This document shows positions 35,222 through 43,434 of a stretch of 46,937 nucleotides of DNA, piece after piece. The position numbers and the translations under genes are program-made. The stretch is from contig CAVAPE010000010.1 in NCBI GenBank assembly GCA_963590405.1, forward strand, positions 1 through 46,937. Direction: 5' to 3'. Within the stretch, counting starts at the first letter, position 1, and every line of letters begins with the position of its first letter. This DNA is from Limisoma sp963590405 (lineage in GTDB: Bacteria; Bacteroidota; Bacteroidia; Bacteroidales; Muribaculaceae). Below the pieces are notes generated by a model that had not been told where the DNA came from, searched no databases, and saw nothing but the letters and a program-made list of their open reading frames with translations.

Positions 35222-35260
35222 AAAAAGAGGATGCGCCAGTTTTGGCACATCCTCTTTTTT
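35222..35260 (+). terminator. Intrinsic terminator after the 1518-aa gene
   Basis: Arms AAAAAGAGGATGCGCC and GGCACATCCTCTTTTTT around loop AGTTTT, one mismatch. Strong stem with terminal T run. Confidence 0.9.
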
Positions 35261-35280
35261 GCGCCCTTAGGCGGCGCTAC
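35261..35280. repeat. GC-rich REP-like motif, copy 3
   Basis: GCGCCCTTAGGCGGCGCTAC, directly after the terminator. Shares GGCGGCG and flanks with the copies at 19442 and 30355. Confidence 0.5.
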
Positions 35281-35301
35281 CTTGAACAAACGGGGCGCTG
35301 C

Positions 35302-35334
35302 AAAAAACGGGCGGGGACGCAAGCCCCCGCCCGT
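35302..35334 (-). terminator. Intrinsic terminator of the pyrH-frr unit
   Basis: Read on the minus strand: arms ACGGGCGGGGG and CCCCGCCCGT around CTTGCGT, followed by TTTTTT. Very GC-rich stem, 30 bases after the frr stop. Confidence 0.9.
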
Positions 35335-35366
35335 TGTGCGTAAAGTTTTCGTTATTTCTTTCTTCT

Positions 35367-35927
35367 CTATACTGTGAGGATTTCTTTTTCCTTGGCGGCG
35401 AAGACCTCTTCAATCTTCTTCATGAAGTTGTCGTGGATTTTCTGCACCTTGGCTTCTGCGTCTTTTTCAACGTCCTCAGGCATACCGCTCTTGATGGCTT
35501 TCTTCAGGCCGTCGATGGCGTCGCGGCGGGCGTTGCGCACAGAGATTTTGGCTTGCTCTGCCTCTGCTTTCGACTGCTTCACGAGAGCCTTGCGGCGCTC
35601 CTCGGTGAGCGGCGGGATGGAGATGCGGATCACTTCGCCATTGTTTTCCGGCGTGATGCCGAGTTCGGAGTTGATGATTGCTTTCTCAATCTCCTTAAAC
35701 ATTGATTTCTCCCATGGAGTGATTACGATGGTGCGGGCGTCGGGCACTGCAATGTTTGCCACATTGGATATCGGCGCTGCACTGCCGTAGTAGTCTACCT
35801 TCACTGCATCGAGAATTTTCGGATTAGCCTTGCCGGCGCGGATGTGGGCGAGTGTCTCGTCGAGATATTCAACTGCCATTTCCATCTTTTCCTCAGCAGG
35901 CTTGATGTAGGTGTTGACGTCGTTCAT
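35367..35927 (-). CDS. frr: Ribosome recycling factor
   Basis: This 186-aa protein splits post-termination ribosomes together with EF-G. Family motifs are visible: A-H-I-R-A-G-K-A-N-P-K-I-L-D (34-ish), V-D-Y-Y-G-S-A-A-P-I, I-P-P-L-T-E-E-R-R-K-A-L and V-R-N-A-R-R-D-A. The frame is open for 47 further upstream codons, but these overlap pyrH. The ATG at 35925-35927 (M-N-D-V-N-T-Y) gives the normal length. It begins 32 bases after the pyrH stop, an order common in bacteria, and ends at a strong terminator. Confidence 0.97.
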   Translation of the reverse strand: MNDVNTYIKPAEEKMEMAVEYLDETLAHIRAGKANPKILDAVKVDYYGSAAPISNVANIAVPDARTIVITPWEKSMFKEIEKAIINSELGITPENNGEVIRISIPPLTEERRKALVKQSKAEAEQAKISVRNARRDAIDGLKKAIKSGMPEDVEKDAEAKVQKIHDNFMKKIEEVFAAKEKEILTV

Positions 35928-35959
35928 GTCGTTATTGGTTTTTATTGTTTGTTTTAATG

Positions 35960-36676
35960 TTATTTCTGATAAACGAGTGTGCCGATTGGCTCGCCCTCTA
36001 TCACTTTCTTGAGGTTGCCCTTGGTGTCCATGTCGAACACAACGATAGGCAACTTGTTTTCCTTGCACATCACCGTGGCGGTGAGGTCCATCACCTTCAG
36101 TCCGCGCTCATAGATTTCGTCGTAGGTGATTTCGGTGAATTTCTCTGCCGTGGGGTCTTTCTCCGGGTCGGCGGTGTAGATGCCGTCCACGCGCGTGCCC
36201 TTGAGCATCACGTCGGCTTCCACCTCGATGCCGCGGAGCGCCGAGCCAGTGTCGGTGGTGAAGAACGGGTTGCCAGTGCCGCACGAGATGATTGCCACCT
36301 TGCCGGCTTTCATCGCGTCGATGGCTTTCCACTTGCTATAGTGCTCGCCTATAGGAAACATATTTACGGCGGTGAGCACCTGTGCCGGCTGTCCTGCTGT
36401 TTCAAGGGCAGAGCAGAGCGCCAGAGAGTTGATCACGGTGGCAAGCATACCCATCTGGTCGCCTTTCACGCGGTCCACACCTTTGGCAGCGCCCGCCAGT
36501 CCGCGGAAGATGTTGCCGCCGCCAATCACGATTGCCACTTCCACACCAGCCTGCACCACTTCCTTGATTTGCTGGGCATAGTCGCCCACGCGCACGGGGT
36601 CGATGCCGTAGCCTTGCCCGCCCATCAGCGATTCGCCGCTGAGTTTGAGCAATATTCGCTTATAACTTGTTCTCAT
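35960..36676 (-). CDS. pyrH: UMP kinase
   Basis: This 238-aa amino-acid-kinase-fold enzyme phosphorylates UMP to UDP in pyrimidine nucleotide synthesis; the bacterial form is hexameric and allosterically controlled. It starts with R-I-L-L-K-L-S-G-E-S-L-M-G and has G-G-G-N-I-F-R-G, the nucleotide-binding D-R-V-K-G-D-Q-M-G-M-L-A-T, and G-T-G-N-P-F-F-T-T-D. Length is normal. A TAAATTTG -7 box lies about 30 bases upstream. pyrH and frr are transcribed together. Confidence 0.97.
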   Translation of the reverse strand: MRTSYKRILLKLSGESLMGGQGYGIDPVRVGDYAQQIKEVVQAGVEVAIVIGGGNIFRGLAGAAKGVDRVKGDQMGMLATVINSLALCSALETAGQPAQVLTAVNMFPIGEHYSKWKAIDAMKAGKVAIISCGTGNPFFTTDTGSALRGIEVEADVMLKGTRVDGIYTADPEKDPTAEKFTEITYDEIYERGLKVMDLTATVMCKENKLPIVVFDMDTKGNLKKVIEGEPIGTLVYQK

Positions 36677-36705
36677 TTATGCTGTCTTGATTTTGTTCTT
36701 TTTCA

Positions 36706-36713
36706 CAAATTTA
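36706..36713 (-). promoter_or_regulatory. Putative -7 box for pyrH-frr
   Basis: TAAATTTG on the minus strand, about 30 bases before the pyrH ATG, in the divergent region shared with the TPR gene. Confidence 0.5.
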
Positions 36714-36758
36714 GTTACTTTGCCGCTAACAACAAACTTTTTCACTTTGATTGTTGAA

Positions 36759-37547
36759 ATGAGCAACAGATTTTTTTCATTGGCAAGATTTTCCGTTTGT
36801 CTGGCATGCCTCGTGCTGGCGGTGTTGCCGCTGCGCGCCGAGATGCCGCTGGCGAAGATCCACGAGAAGGCCAACCGCTTCTACCGCCACGAGGAGTGGG
36901 CAAACGCCGTGGCAATGTTTCGCGCCATCCTTCAGCGCGACCCGAATGACGTGACCACCTACGGGCGCTCGGTGGTGGTCTACGGCGTGATCAGCGACCG
37001 CGAGGCGCAGATTTCACTGCTTGAGGACACGCAGAAATATGCCCTTCCGCTCGACAGCCTCTTCGCCGCCGTGCGCACCTCCGCCTACGAGATTGGACGC
37101 CCAGAGCAACTCGTGGAGTTTATGGAACTTGTCAAGACGGAGCAGCCGTGGCTCAAGCGCAACATCAACATCCGCCTTGCGCGCTACTACGACTCGCGCA
37201 ACAACGCCGAGAAGATGATTGCCATGAGCGACACCCTGCTCGCCGTCAACCCCAACGACCCGTCGATGCTACGCATCAAGGCGCGCGGACTGCTGCTGCT
37301 CGACCGCTACGACGAGGCGATGACGGCCTACAAGCGCATCGTGAGCCTCGACGCCAGCGACTACGACTCGCTGCTCACCCTCGGCGTGTACTACTCGTCG
37401 GAGGTGGACCGCCGCAGCCTTCCGCTATCGTCGCAGGAAGCCGCCGAGGCGCGTAAATACCTTGCTCTTGCCGACGCCCTGCGCCCCACGGAGCGCGTTG
37501 CCGCAATGCTCGACAGGCTGAAAACCGACAAACAGACGAAAAAATAA
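36759..37547 (+). CDS. Exported TPR-repeat protein
   Basis: Starting at the ATG at 36759 gives 262 residues with a clear signal peptide (M-S-N-R-F-F-S-L-A-R then V-C-L-A-C-L-V-L-A-V-L-P-L-R-A). A longer frame from 36687 would put 24 poor residues ahead of this signal, so it is rejected. The body consists of helical tetratricopeptide units: A-V-A-M-F-R-A-I-L-Q-R-D-P-N-D, then L-A-V-N-P-N-D-P-S-M-L-R-I-K-A-R and A-M-T-A-Y-K-R-I-V-S-L. Such proteins act as protein-binding scaffolds, often in the periplasm. Divergent from pyrH. The partner is unknown. Confidence 0.85.
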   Translation: MSNRFFSLARFSVCLACLVLAVLPLRAEMPLAKIHEKANRFYRHEEWANAVAMFRAILQRDPNDVTTYGRSVVVYGVISDREAQISLLEDTQKYALPLDSLFAAVRTSAYEIGRPEQLVEFMELVKTEQPWLKRNINIRLARYYDSRNNAEKMIAMSDTLLAVNPNDPSMLRIKARGLLLLDRYDEAMTAYKRIVSLDASDYDSLLTLGVYYSSEVDRRSLPLSSQEAAEARKYLALADALRPTERVAAMLDRLKTDKQTKK

Positions 37548-37655
37548 GGGCAAAAGGACTTGCCGAAAACCCGTTCTGTGGATAACTTTGTAAAAGTTAC
37601 ATAACACGACCTAAAATAATAGGATAGCAAAAGAGAAAAATCGACAAAATAGCAC

Positions 37656-37663
37656 TATCTTTG
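37656..37663 (+). promoter_or_regulatory. Putative -7 box for the 504-aa secreted protein
   Basis: TATCTTTG, with a 50-base leader to the ATG at 37714. A second match, TAACTTTG, lies at 37583-37590. Confidence 0.5.
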
Positions 37664-37713
37664 TGACCTATCATTAAAGCAACAAATCTTTTAAACTCAA
37701 ATACATTAAGCGT

Positions 37714-39228
37714 ATGAAAAAACTATTACTCTCTTCGTTGATGCTCGCAGCAGGCATTTTTGCAGCCTCAGCAGCCGACGAAACAATCGACTTCACAGCG
37801 CAAGGTTGGGCAGACAAATACGACGTTACTGCGCAAGCAAATGAAATCAACGGCTTCACCTTTACTTTCTCCAAGGGTGAAGGCAAGACAGCGCCAGCAT
37901 ACTACACAAGCGGCACTGCCGTACGTATGTATGCAGGCAACACAATGACTATCGCTGCGCCTGCTGGTGCAACCATCACTAAAATCGACATGTCTCTCGC
38001 CAGCGGATCCTACAACTATGGCGACGACGACAGCGCTTACACTGTATCAACTGGCTCTTTCACTGCCGACCCAAAAACTGCAAGAACTGCAACTTGGGAA
38101 GGTTCTACAACCGAAGAACTTACAATCGGTCTTAAAAATGAAACAAATACTGACGGCAAATATCCGCAATTCCGCATCAAGTCAATGGTCATCACCTACA
38201 CTCCAGGCGTAGAGACAAAATGCGCTACTCCTCGCTTCTCAATCAGCGGTGGCACATACTACGAGGCTAAGGAAGTGACTTTGACAACATCTACCGAAGG
38301 TGCATCAATCCTTTACACCATCAACGGTGGCGAGGCATTGACCTACAGCGAGCCTATCCAACTCTCTGAGGTTGGCTCTTACACAATTTCTGCCGTAGCA
38401 ACAAAGGACGGTCTCGACTCAAGCGACGCTGCAGAACAGACATTTGTTATCGCTGCTCCTATTGAAGTATCGAGCATCGCCGAGTTCATCATGGCAGGCG
38501 AGGGCGACGCTACTCCTCTCTACAAATGGACATTCCCTGTAACCGTAGCATTCCAGGCTAAGGGCACTGATTTCGGTAGCACATTCGTGAAAGATGCCAA
38601 CGGCGACTTCATGTACATCTTTGGCAAGGACGTTCCAGCCTACAACGTTGGCGACGTTATCCCTGCTGGCATCATGGGTGAATACAAGAACTACAACGGT
38701 CTCTATGAGATGCAATATCCTGAAGCCGACTCATTTGCTGAGGCTTCGGGCAACGAGGGCTACACTCCAATCCGCATGCACGCTGGCGAAATCACTGCCG
38801 ACGACGTGAACAAGGTGATCATCATCCCAGAGGCTACCTACACTGAGGGCGACGCTAAGACTATCAGCGACGAGACTGGTTCAATCACTGTTTACTACCA
38901 GAGCAAATGGGGCGTTGAGAGTGCAACTTCTGGCAACAAGTACGACCTCCAATGCGTGGTTGCTGTCTACAATACAACCTTACAAGTGTACCCAATCAAA
39001 TTTATGGAAGCAGGCAGCAGCGTGAAGACTGTAGAAGCAGCCGACGCAACTGTACGCGCTCTTGAAGGTGCAATCGAGGTTAACGCTAACGGCAACGTCA
39101 CTGTAGTCAACGCAGCAGGTCAGGTTGTAGCAAATCAGGCTGTCAACGGTCAGGCAACTATCAGCCTCGCCAAAGGTTTCTACATTGTCTGCGCAGCCGG
39201 CAAAGTAGCGAAAGTTATCGTAAAGTAA
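37714..39228 (+). CDS. Secreted protein with chitobiase-like module and T9SS-type C-terminal domain
   Basis: This 504-aa protein has a signal peptide (about 1-21, cleavage near A-S-A). Residues about 22-165 are a beta-rich domain. A module at 168-247, with T-Y-Y-E-A-K-E-V-T-L-T-T-S-T-E-G-A-S-I-L-Y-T-I, resembles the chitobiase/FN3_7-type C-terminal repeat. A second beta-rich domain (about 250-440) is OB-like in pattern (W-T-F-P-V-T-V-A-F-Q). The tail, V-V-N-A-A-G-Q-V-V then L-A-K-G-F-Y-I-V-C-A-A-G-K-V-A-K-V-I-V-K, is T9SS-like. No catalytic signature. A terminator lies 17 bases after the stop. Confidence 0.85.
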   Translation: MKKLLLSSLMLAAGIFAASAADETIDFTAQGWADKYDVTAQANEINGFTFTFSKGEGKTAPAYYTSGTAVRMYAGNTMTIAAPAGATITKIDMSLASGSYNYGDDDSAYTVSTGSFTADPKTARTATWEGSTTEELTIGLKNETNTDGKYPQFRIKSMVITYTPGVETKCATPRFSISGGTYYEAKEVTLTTSTEGASILYTINGGEALTYSEPIQLSEVGSYTISAVATKDGLDSSDAAEQTFVIAAPIEVSSIAEFIMAGEGDATPLYKWTFPVTVAFQAKGTDFGSTFVKDANGDFMYIFGKDVPAYNVGDVIPAGIMGEYKNYNGLYEMQYPEADSFAEASGNEGYTPIRMHAGEITADDVNKVIIIPEATYTEGDAKTISDETGSITVYYQSKWGVESATSGNKYDLQCVVAVYNTTLQVYPIKFMEAGSSVKTVEAADATVRALEGAIEVNANGNVTVVNAAGQVVANQAVNGQATISLAKGFYIVCAAGKVAKVIVK

Positions 39229-39244
39229 TTTAAGCCACATACTC

Positions 39245-39279
39245 AAAAAAGCGTCTGCCACTCCAGCAGGCGCTTTTTT
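39245..39279 (+). terminator. Intrinsic terminator after the 504-aa gene
   Basis: Arms AAAAAAGCGTCTGC and GCAGGCGCTTTTTT around CACTCCA, one mismatch. Its A-rich 5' side also allows use by ATPase C on the minus strand. Confidence 0.88.
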
Positions 39280-39305
39280 GTTTGCTATTTGGTGCGATAT
39301 TTTGC

Positions 39306-40646
39306 TTAGATTGGCGAGAACCTGAAAATCGGATTTGCGAGCGTTGCTGGGCGCAGATGCATCAGCATGTAAATCGGCAGATAAAGGATTTTGCCCTTAC
39401 GCTCCACATTGCCGTTTGAAAACACGATGGCGCGGTCGATGCCGTATTCCTCGTTCTGCATCACATTGGAAAGGGCATTGTGGCGCTTGTAGTCCTTTCC
39501 CGACTTGATTTCGATGGGCAGGACAGCACCCCGATCCTCTACCACGAAGTCCAGTTCACCCTGTTTCTTGTTGTTGAAATAGTAGAGGTTGTAGCCGTGG
39601 GCACGGAGTTCCTGGGCTGCATAGTTCTCGTAGATGGCACCATAGTTGATTTCCACATCGCCGGTGAGCAGTTCGATGGCAATGTTGGCGGCGTATTGGC
39701 TTGCCAACAGCCCTACATCGCAGAGAAACAGTTTGAAAAGATTGCGTTGTTCCCCAAGTTTCAGAGGCAGTCGCGGTTCCTCTACATTGTAGGTGGGGAG
39801 AGCAACGCCAGCATCTGCCAGCCAAAGAAAAGAATTGCTGTAGCGTTCAAACTTCGCCTTTTCGTTGAGAGCCTTCAGAATGAAGCGCTTGTTCTTGGCA
39901 TTGAGTTCCGAAGGAATCAAATCGAAGACATCTTTGATGTACAACTTGTTCTTCGGGTCGTACTTGGAAATGTCCTTTGCATAGAGTTGCATGATGTCGG
40001 ACTGCACGTCGCGCACCGTTTTCAGATTGTTTGTGTCTATATATCTCTGCACTGCCTCCGGCATACCCCCTATCAGCAGATAGAGGCGCACCAAATCATT
40101 CAGTTTGCCGTGCACCACCTCGTCGACGGGCTTTTCGTCGTCATAGCACATCCTTACATGGTCCATAACCTCTTTGCTCATGCCAACGGCTTGGGCAAAC
40201 TCTTCAAAGTCCAAAGGAAACATCTCCTTTTCGCTCAAGTAGCCGACTGGCACACTCCTGATGTCCTTCAGTTCCACGCCAAGCAGCGAGCCGCTCATCA
40301 CATAGCGGAAACTGCCCTCGTCCACAAGAAACTTGATTGCAGTGACCATCTCCGGGCATTCCTGCACCTCGTCCATAAAAATGAGCGTCTCTCCAGGAAT
40401 CAGAGTTTTCTCCATCAGAGCAGAGATACGCAGCAGGATGTCCTTGGCGTTTGTTGGCGTGGCAAAAGCGGTTTTATACTTGGGGTCGTTGAGAAAATTT
40501 ATCTCCACAAAGTTGCTGAAACATTCGCTTCCCACCTTCCTGATGGCAAAGGTTTTTCCCACCTGACGAGCACCCGTTACGAGCAAAGCCTTCTTCTCTG
40601 TCTCGAAGAATGCCTTCAATTCGCTGTATATCTTTCGGTTAAGCAT
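39306..40646 (-). CDS. AAA ATPase with DUF4143 domain (copy C)
   Basis: This 446-aa protein is the longest of the three DUF4143 ATPases here. Walker A is G-A-R-Q-V-G-K-T (25-32), Walker B is L-I-F-M-D-E-V-Q (88-95), and M-S-G-S-L-L-G is sensor-like. The DUF4143 part ends with a nuclease-like core Q-G-E-L-D-F-V-V and L-P-I-E-I-K-S-G-K-D-Y. The insertion relative to copies A and B lies around residues 150-200. The leader carries two 33-bp direct repeats with internal palindromes. It is convergent with the secreted-protein gene, with a shared terminator between. Function unknown. Confidence 0.9.
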   Translation of the reverse strand: MLNRKIYSELKAFFETEKKALLVTGARQVGKTFAIRKVGSECFSNFVEINFLNDPKYKTAFATPTNAKDILLRISALMEKTLIPGETLIFMDEVQECPEMVTAIKFLVDEGSFRYVMSGSLLGVELKDIRSVPVGYLSEKEMFPLDFEEFAQAVGMSKEVMDHVRMCYDDEKPVDEVVHGKLNDLVRLYLLIGGMPEAVQRYIDTNNLKTVRDVQSDIMQLYAKDISKYDPKNKLYIKDVFDLIPSELNAKNKRFILKALNEKAKFERYSNSFLWLADAGVALPTYNVEEPRLPLKLGEQRNLFKLFLCDVGLLASQYAANIAIELLTGDVEINYGAIYENYAAQELRAHGYNLYYFNNKKQGELDFVVEDRGAVLPIEIKSGKDYKRHNALSNVMQNEEYGIDRAIVFSNGNVERKGKILYLPIYMLMHLRPATLANPIFRFSPI

Positions 40647-40677
40647 AGCAATTAGTCGTTTTTGTTAGGTTTTTGGA

Positions 40678-40754
40678 ACTTTTCCAACCATTTTTAGCCT
40701 AAAAAATGCCACTTTTCCAACCGTTTTTGGCCTCAAAAATGCCACTTTTCCAAC
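40678..40754. repeat. Two 33-bp direct repeats with internal palindromes in the ATPase C leader
   Basis: Units 40678-40710 and 40711-40743 each begin acttttccaacc and end aaaaatgcc. They differ at three positions, and a partial third unit (acttttccaac) follows at 40744-40754. Inside, unit 1 has palindrome TTTTTAG-C-CTAAAAA and unit 2 has TTTTTG-GCCT-CAAAAA. They lie between a -7 box at 40767 and the ATPase C start. Confidence 0.9.
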
Positions 40755-40766
40755 TTTTCACCTTCG

Positions 40767-40774
40767 CAAAGGTA
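40767..40774 (-). promoter_or_regulatory. Putative -7 box for ATPase C
   Basis: TACCTTTG on the minus strand; the leader of about 120 bases to the ATG contains the 33-bp repeats. Confidence 0.5.
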
Positions 40775-40807
40775 ATATTTTTGATTTAAAAACCCGTCGG
40801 CGGAGCA

Positions 40808-40839
40808 CAAAAAAGGCGCGGACCGAAGTGCGCGCCTTT
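40808..40839 (-). terminator. Intrinsic terminator of the 792-aa gene
   Basis: On the minus strand: arms AAAGGCGCGCAC and GTCCGCGCCTTT with loop TTCG, then T run. 23 bases after the stop. Confidence 0.9.
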
Positions 40840-40862
40840 ATGATGGGAGGTAGTGGGAAGTG

Positions 40863-43241
40863 TTACTTCACCATTACTTTTGTTGACTTGCCGTTGACTA
40901 CAACGATGTAGATGCCGCGAGCAACTTGGAACGCATTGTCCTTGCTGTTGAGCACTACAGCCTGACCGGCTGCGTTGTAGATAGAAACTGACTGTACGTT
41001 GCCAAGAACTTGGATTTCACCGTAGCCTGCTGCCACTTTCGCTGCGTCGGCTGTTGCGCTGCTTACGCTGTCGTCGCCTTGCTTAACTGCGATGATAGTG
41101 CCTTGAGTAAGGTCAACCTTAATGTCGTACTTGCCAGCGATAATCTTGTAGGAAGTGTCGCCGTTCATACCGATTTCAGCAGAAACGTTGTCAACGAGTT
41201 CTGTGTCGGCAACTACCGGACCGTAGCGGTGTGAGTTGGCTGTTGTCCAGTCGGTTGCTGATGCGCCAGGAGTAGCAGTGAATGCGAAGTAACCATTGAC
41301 GTTGTCGCCGCCGTCAGCGATTTCGAAGTCGTTGAACTCGTAAACGCCAGTAGGATTTGCTTCAGCCATGTGGGCAGTGTTTGATGGATCCCAATAAGCG
41401 TCGCTGAAACTACCGATTGCATAGAGTTTTTCAGGATAAACCACCTGTGCTTCGCCAGCCACGAGAACTGTGAGGTTCTTCAGGTCGACTGTAACAGTGA
41501 ACGTACCAGTATCAGTAATTCTGATTGCACCAGCATCCTTAACGATAGGAGTAACTTCGTTGAGCACGACAGCCTTGTTGTCTTCAGACATTGCGAAGCC
41601 CCAACGGTTAGCGTTGACCACTTCCCAATCATCGTCGAGTACGCTGACGATACCGAAGTTGCAAGGACCAGTGATAGATGTGGTGTAGACACCATTTTCC
41701 TTCTTTTCCATAGTAACGCCCTCAGCCGGATCCCAAGTATTGTTGCTACCGATAGTATAGAGCACTGCTGGATATTCGTCGCTTGAGATTTCCACGTCGT
41801 ATTCACTTGGAGCGGCAACGGTTATTTCACCAACTTCGCGAGGAAGGGCTGCAACCTTGAGGAATTCGCCAGAGTTACCCACGAAATAAAGGTTGTTTGC
41901 GCAGTCGAATGCCATATCGTTGCAGTTTGTACCAATTGTAGATACAAATGAGTATTGCTTTTCGAGCAACGGAGCGCCGTTGGCATCCTTCCTTACCTTG
42001 AACACGGTAATAGACTTACCAGTTGTACCGATGGCAAGAAGCGAGAAGTCGTTGTTGAAGCGGATACCTGCGCCGCCACAGAAATCGACATCGATTTTGC
42101 CATTAGCGTCAATCTTGTAGTCCTCTACGCCTTCAGCGTTGACGTGAACTAATGTAGGCTGCTCTGCAGTAGCACCTGAGCGATGGCTTGCATACCAAAT
42201 ACCGCCTTCTTCGTCGTAGGTAACAGAAGTGTTGGTCGTTAATACTGAATATTTGCCTGTCAACGCCTCGATAGCCTTCGATGGAGCAGTTGTCCATTCT
42301 TCAGCCATTCCAAGGTCGTATTCATCAGTGCGGAATGCTGAAGCAACATAATCCAACCCTCCTTTGCTTGAAGAAAGAGCAAGGATTTTGAGATCTTCCT
42401 CTTCGCCACGAACGTCGAAACTAACGTTAGGAGCAGCAACGAAATTGCCGTCGGCATCGTTGATGTTGTACGAATCGTCGGATGTGCCATAAATCACTGG
42501 AGTGAAGTTGTCATTCAGATTCAAAGGATTTACCGACCAAAGAGCCACACCGTTCTGGTTTTGTCCGCTGAGGAATATGCGGCCGTCGTCGGCGATGCGG
42601 ATTTTGCGTGGGTCGTAGGCTTTTTTGCCATTGTCGAAACTTCCTTGGTAGGTTTGTCCGCCCTTAAATACGTACCCGCCATCGGCATTCTTAATAGGAG
42701 TAAGGGTTGCATCAAAAGCATAAATACCTTGATTTCCTCCGTTTGAGTGATAACCCTCCTTTGAGGCCATTGCCTCGGTTACGAGAACGCGACCGAAGTT
42801 AGGGCTGTCGGTGCAGTTGTCGACTGCCACGCCTGCTGGGTGGTAGAATTTGTAGAACTTCGACGAAATGGTAGGCTCAGCAACTGTTGCGCTATTTACC
42901 GTTACGCCAAACGAAACGATGACATCCTTTGGAATGTCGGCTTCGGGAACTGAAACTGTGTTGAGGTTGTTGACTGCGGTCTTAGTGTCGTCGGTGTACT
43001 CAGCAACAGTTGTGCCAGGGTATTGCTTGACAATTTCGTCGTTGACCATCAACACTACCTCTGCGCTCTCAGCCGGAGCGTTAAGGCGATAGGTCACCTG
43101 ATAGTTGGTGCCTGATTTCTCTACCTTAATGTCGTAGGGATAGGCATTGAGCGACTCGAGAGGAGTCTGGGCATTCATAGCCACTGCAGACGACGCGACG
43201 GTCAAGCCTGCCAAAAGAATGTGTTTGAATGACTTTCTCAT
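40863..43241 (-). CDS. Secreted propeller protein with SusE/SusF-like modules and T9SS-type tail
   Basis: This 792-aa protein has a signal peptide (about 1-24, A-V-A-M-N-A). An N-terminal beta-sandwich (about 28-125) is followed by a propeller-like region (about 130-480; repeated I-R-I-A-D-D-G-R-I-F-L-S-G and related blades). Two modules near 490-600 and 610-720 carry L-Y-T-I-G-S-N-N-T-W-D-P and L-Y-A-I-G-S-F-S-D-A-Y-W-D-P, a pattern I know from carbohydrate-binding SusE/SusF proteins. The end has V-S-I-Y-N-A-A-G-Q-A-V-V then V-A-R-G-I-Y-I-V-V-V-N-G-K-S-T-K-V-M-V-K, a T9SS-like tail. Probably a surface glycan-binding protein. No SusC/SusD pair is adjacent. Confidence 0.82.
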   Translation of the reverse strand: MRKSFKHILLAGLTVASSAVAMNAQTPLESLNAYPYDIKVEKSGTNYQVTYRLNAPAESAEVVLMVNDEIVKQYPGTTVAEYTDDTKTAVNNLNTVSVPEADIPKDVIVSFGVTVNSATVAEPTISSKFYKFYHPAGVAVDNCTDSPNFGRVLVTEAMASKEGYHSNGGNQGIYAFDATLTPIKNADGGYVFKGGQTYQGSFDNGKKAYDPRKIRIADDGRIFLSGQNQNGVALWSVNPLNLNDNFTPVIYGTSDDSYNINDADGNFVAAPNVSFDVRGEEEDLKILALSSSKGGLDYVASAFRTDEYDLGMAEEWTTAPSKAIEALTGKYSVLTTNTSVTYDEEGGIWYASHRSGATAEQPTLVHVNAEGVEDYKIDANGKIDVDFCGGAGIRFNNDFSLLAIGTTGKSITVFKVRKDANGAPLLEKQYSFVSTIGTNCNDMAFDCANNLYFVGNSGEFLKVAALPREVGEITVAAPSEYDVEISSDEYPAVLYTIGSNNTWDPAEGVTMEKKENGVYTTSITGPCNFGIVSVLDDDWEVVNANRWGFAMSEDNKAVVLNEVTPIVKDAGAIRITDTGTFTVTVDLKNLTVLVAGEAQVVYPEKLYAIGSFSDAYWDPSNTAHMAEANPTGVYEFNDFEIADGGDNVNGYFAFTATPGASATDWTTANSHRYGPVVADTELVDNVSAEIGMNGDTSYKIIAGKYDIKVDLTQGTIIAVKQGDDSVSSATADAAKVAAGYGEIQVLGNVQSVSIYNAAGQAVVLNSKDNAFQVARGIYIVVVNGKSTKVMVK

Positions 43242-43313
43242 AAATTAAGATTTTTAGTTAATGTATGGATTAATTAGTTAGGTATAAATTCCGTTAGGTT
43301 AGTTTATCAGTGG

Positions 43314-43321
43314 TAAAGATA
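43314..43321 (-). promoter_or_regulatory. Putative -7 box for the 792-aa gene
   Basis: TATCTTTA on the minus strand, one mismatch to TAnnTTTG, with TTG about 17 bases upstream; the leader is about 72 bases. Confidence 0.35.
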
Positions 43322-43404
43322 GTTATTTTTGACAACAACAACAATTATTCATCATTTTTTTATTTTTCCCGACAAGGCGGATAGGCTTAATGGGTATTAT
43401 CGGC

Positions 43405-43412
43405 TAACTTTG
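43405..43412 (+). promoter_or_regulatory. Putative -7 box for the GT4 gene
   Basis: TAACTTTG, 22 bases before the ATG at 43435. No clear -33 element. Confidence 0.5.
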
Positions 43413-43434
43413 TGGCATATTAAGCAACCACAGG

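Noticed and set aside
35928..36068. N-terminal extension of frr
   Set aside because: It overlaps the pyrH end, and the ATG at 35927 gives the standard RRF length.
36687..36758. Longer start for the TPR protein
   Set aside because: It would place 24 residues before an otherwise typical signal peptide.
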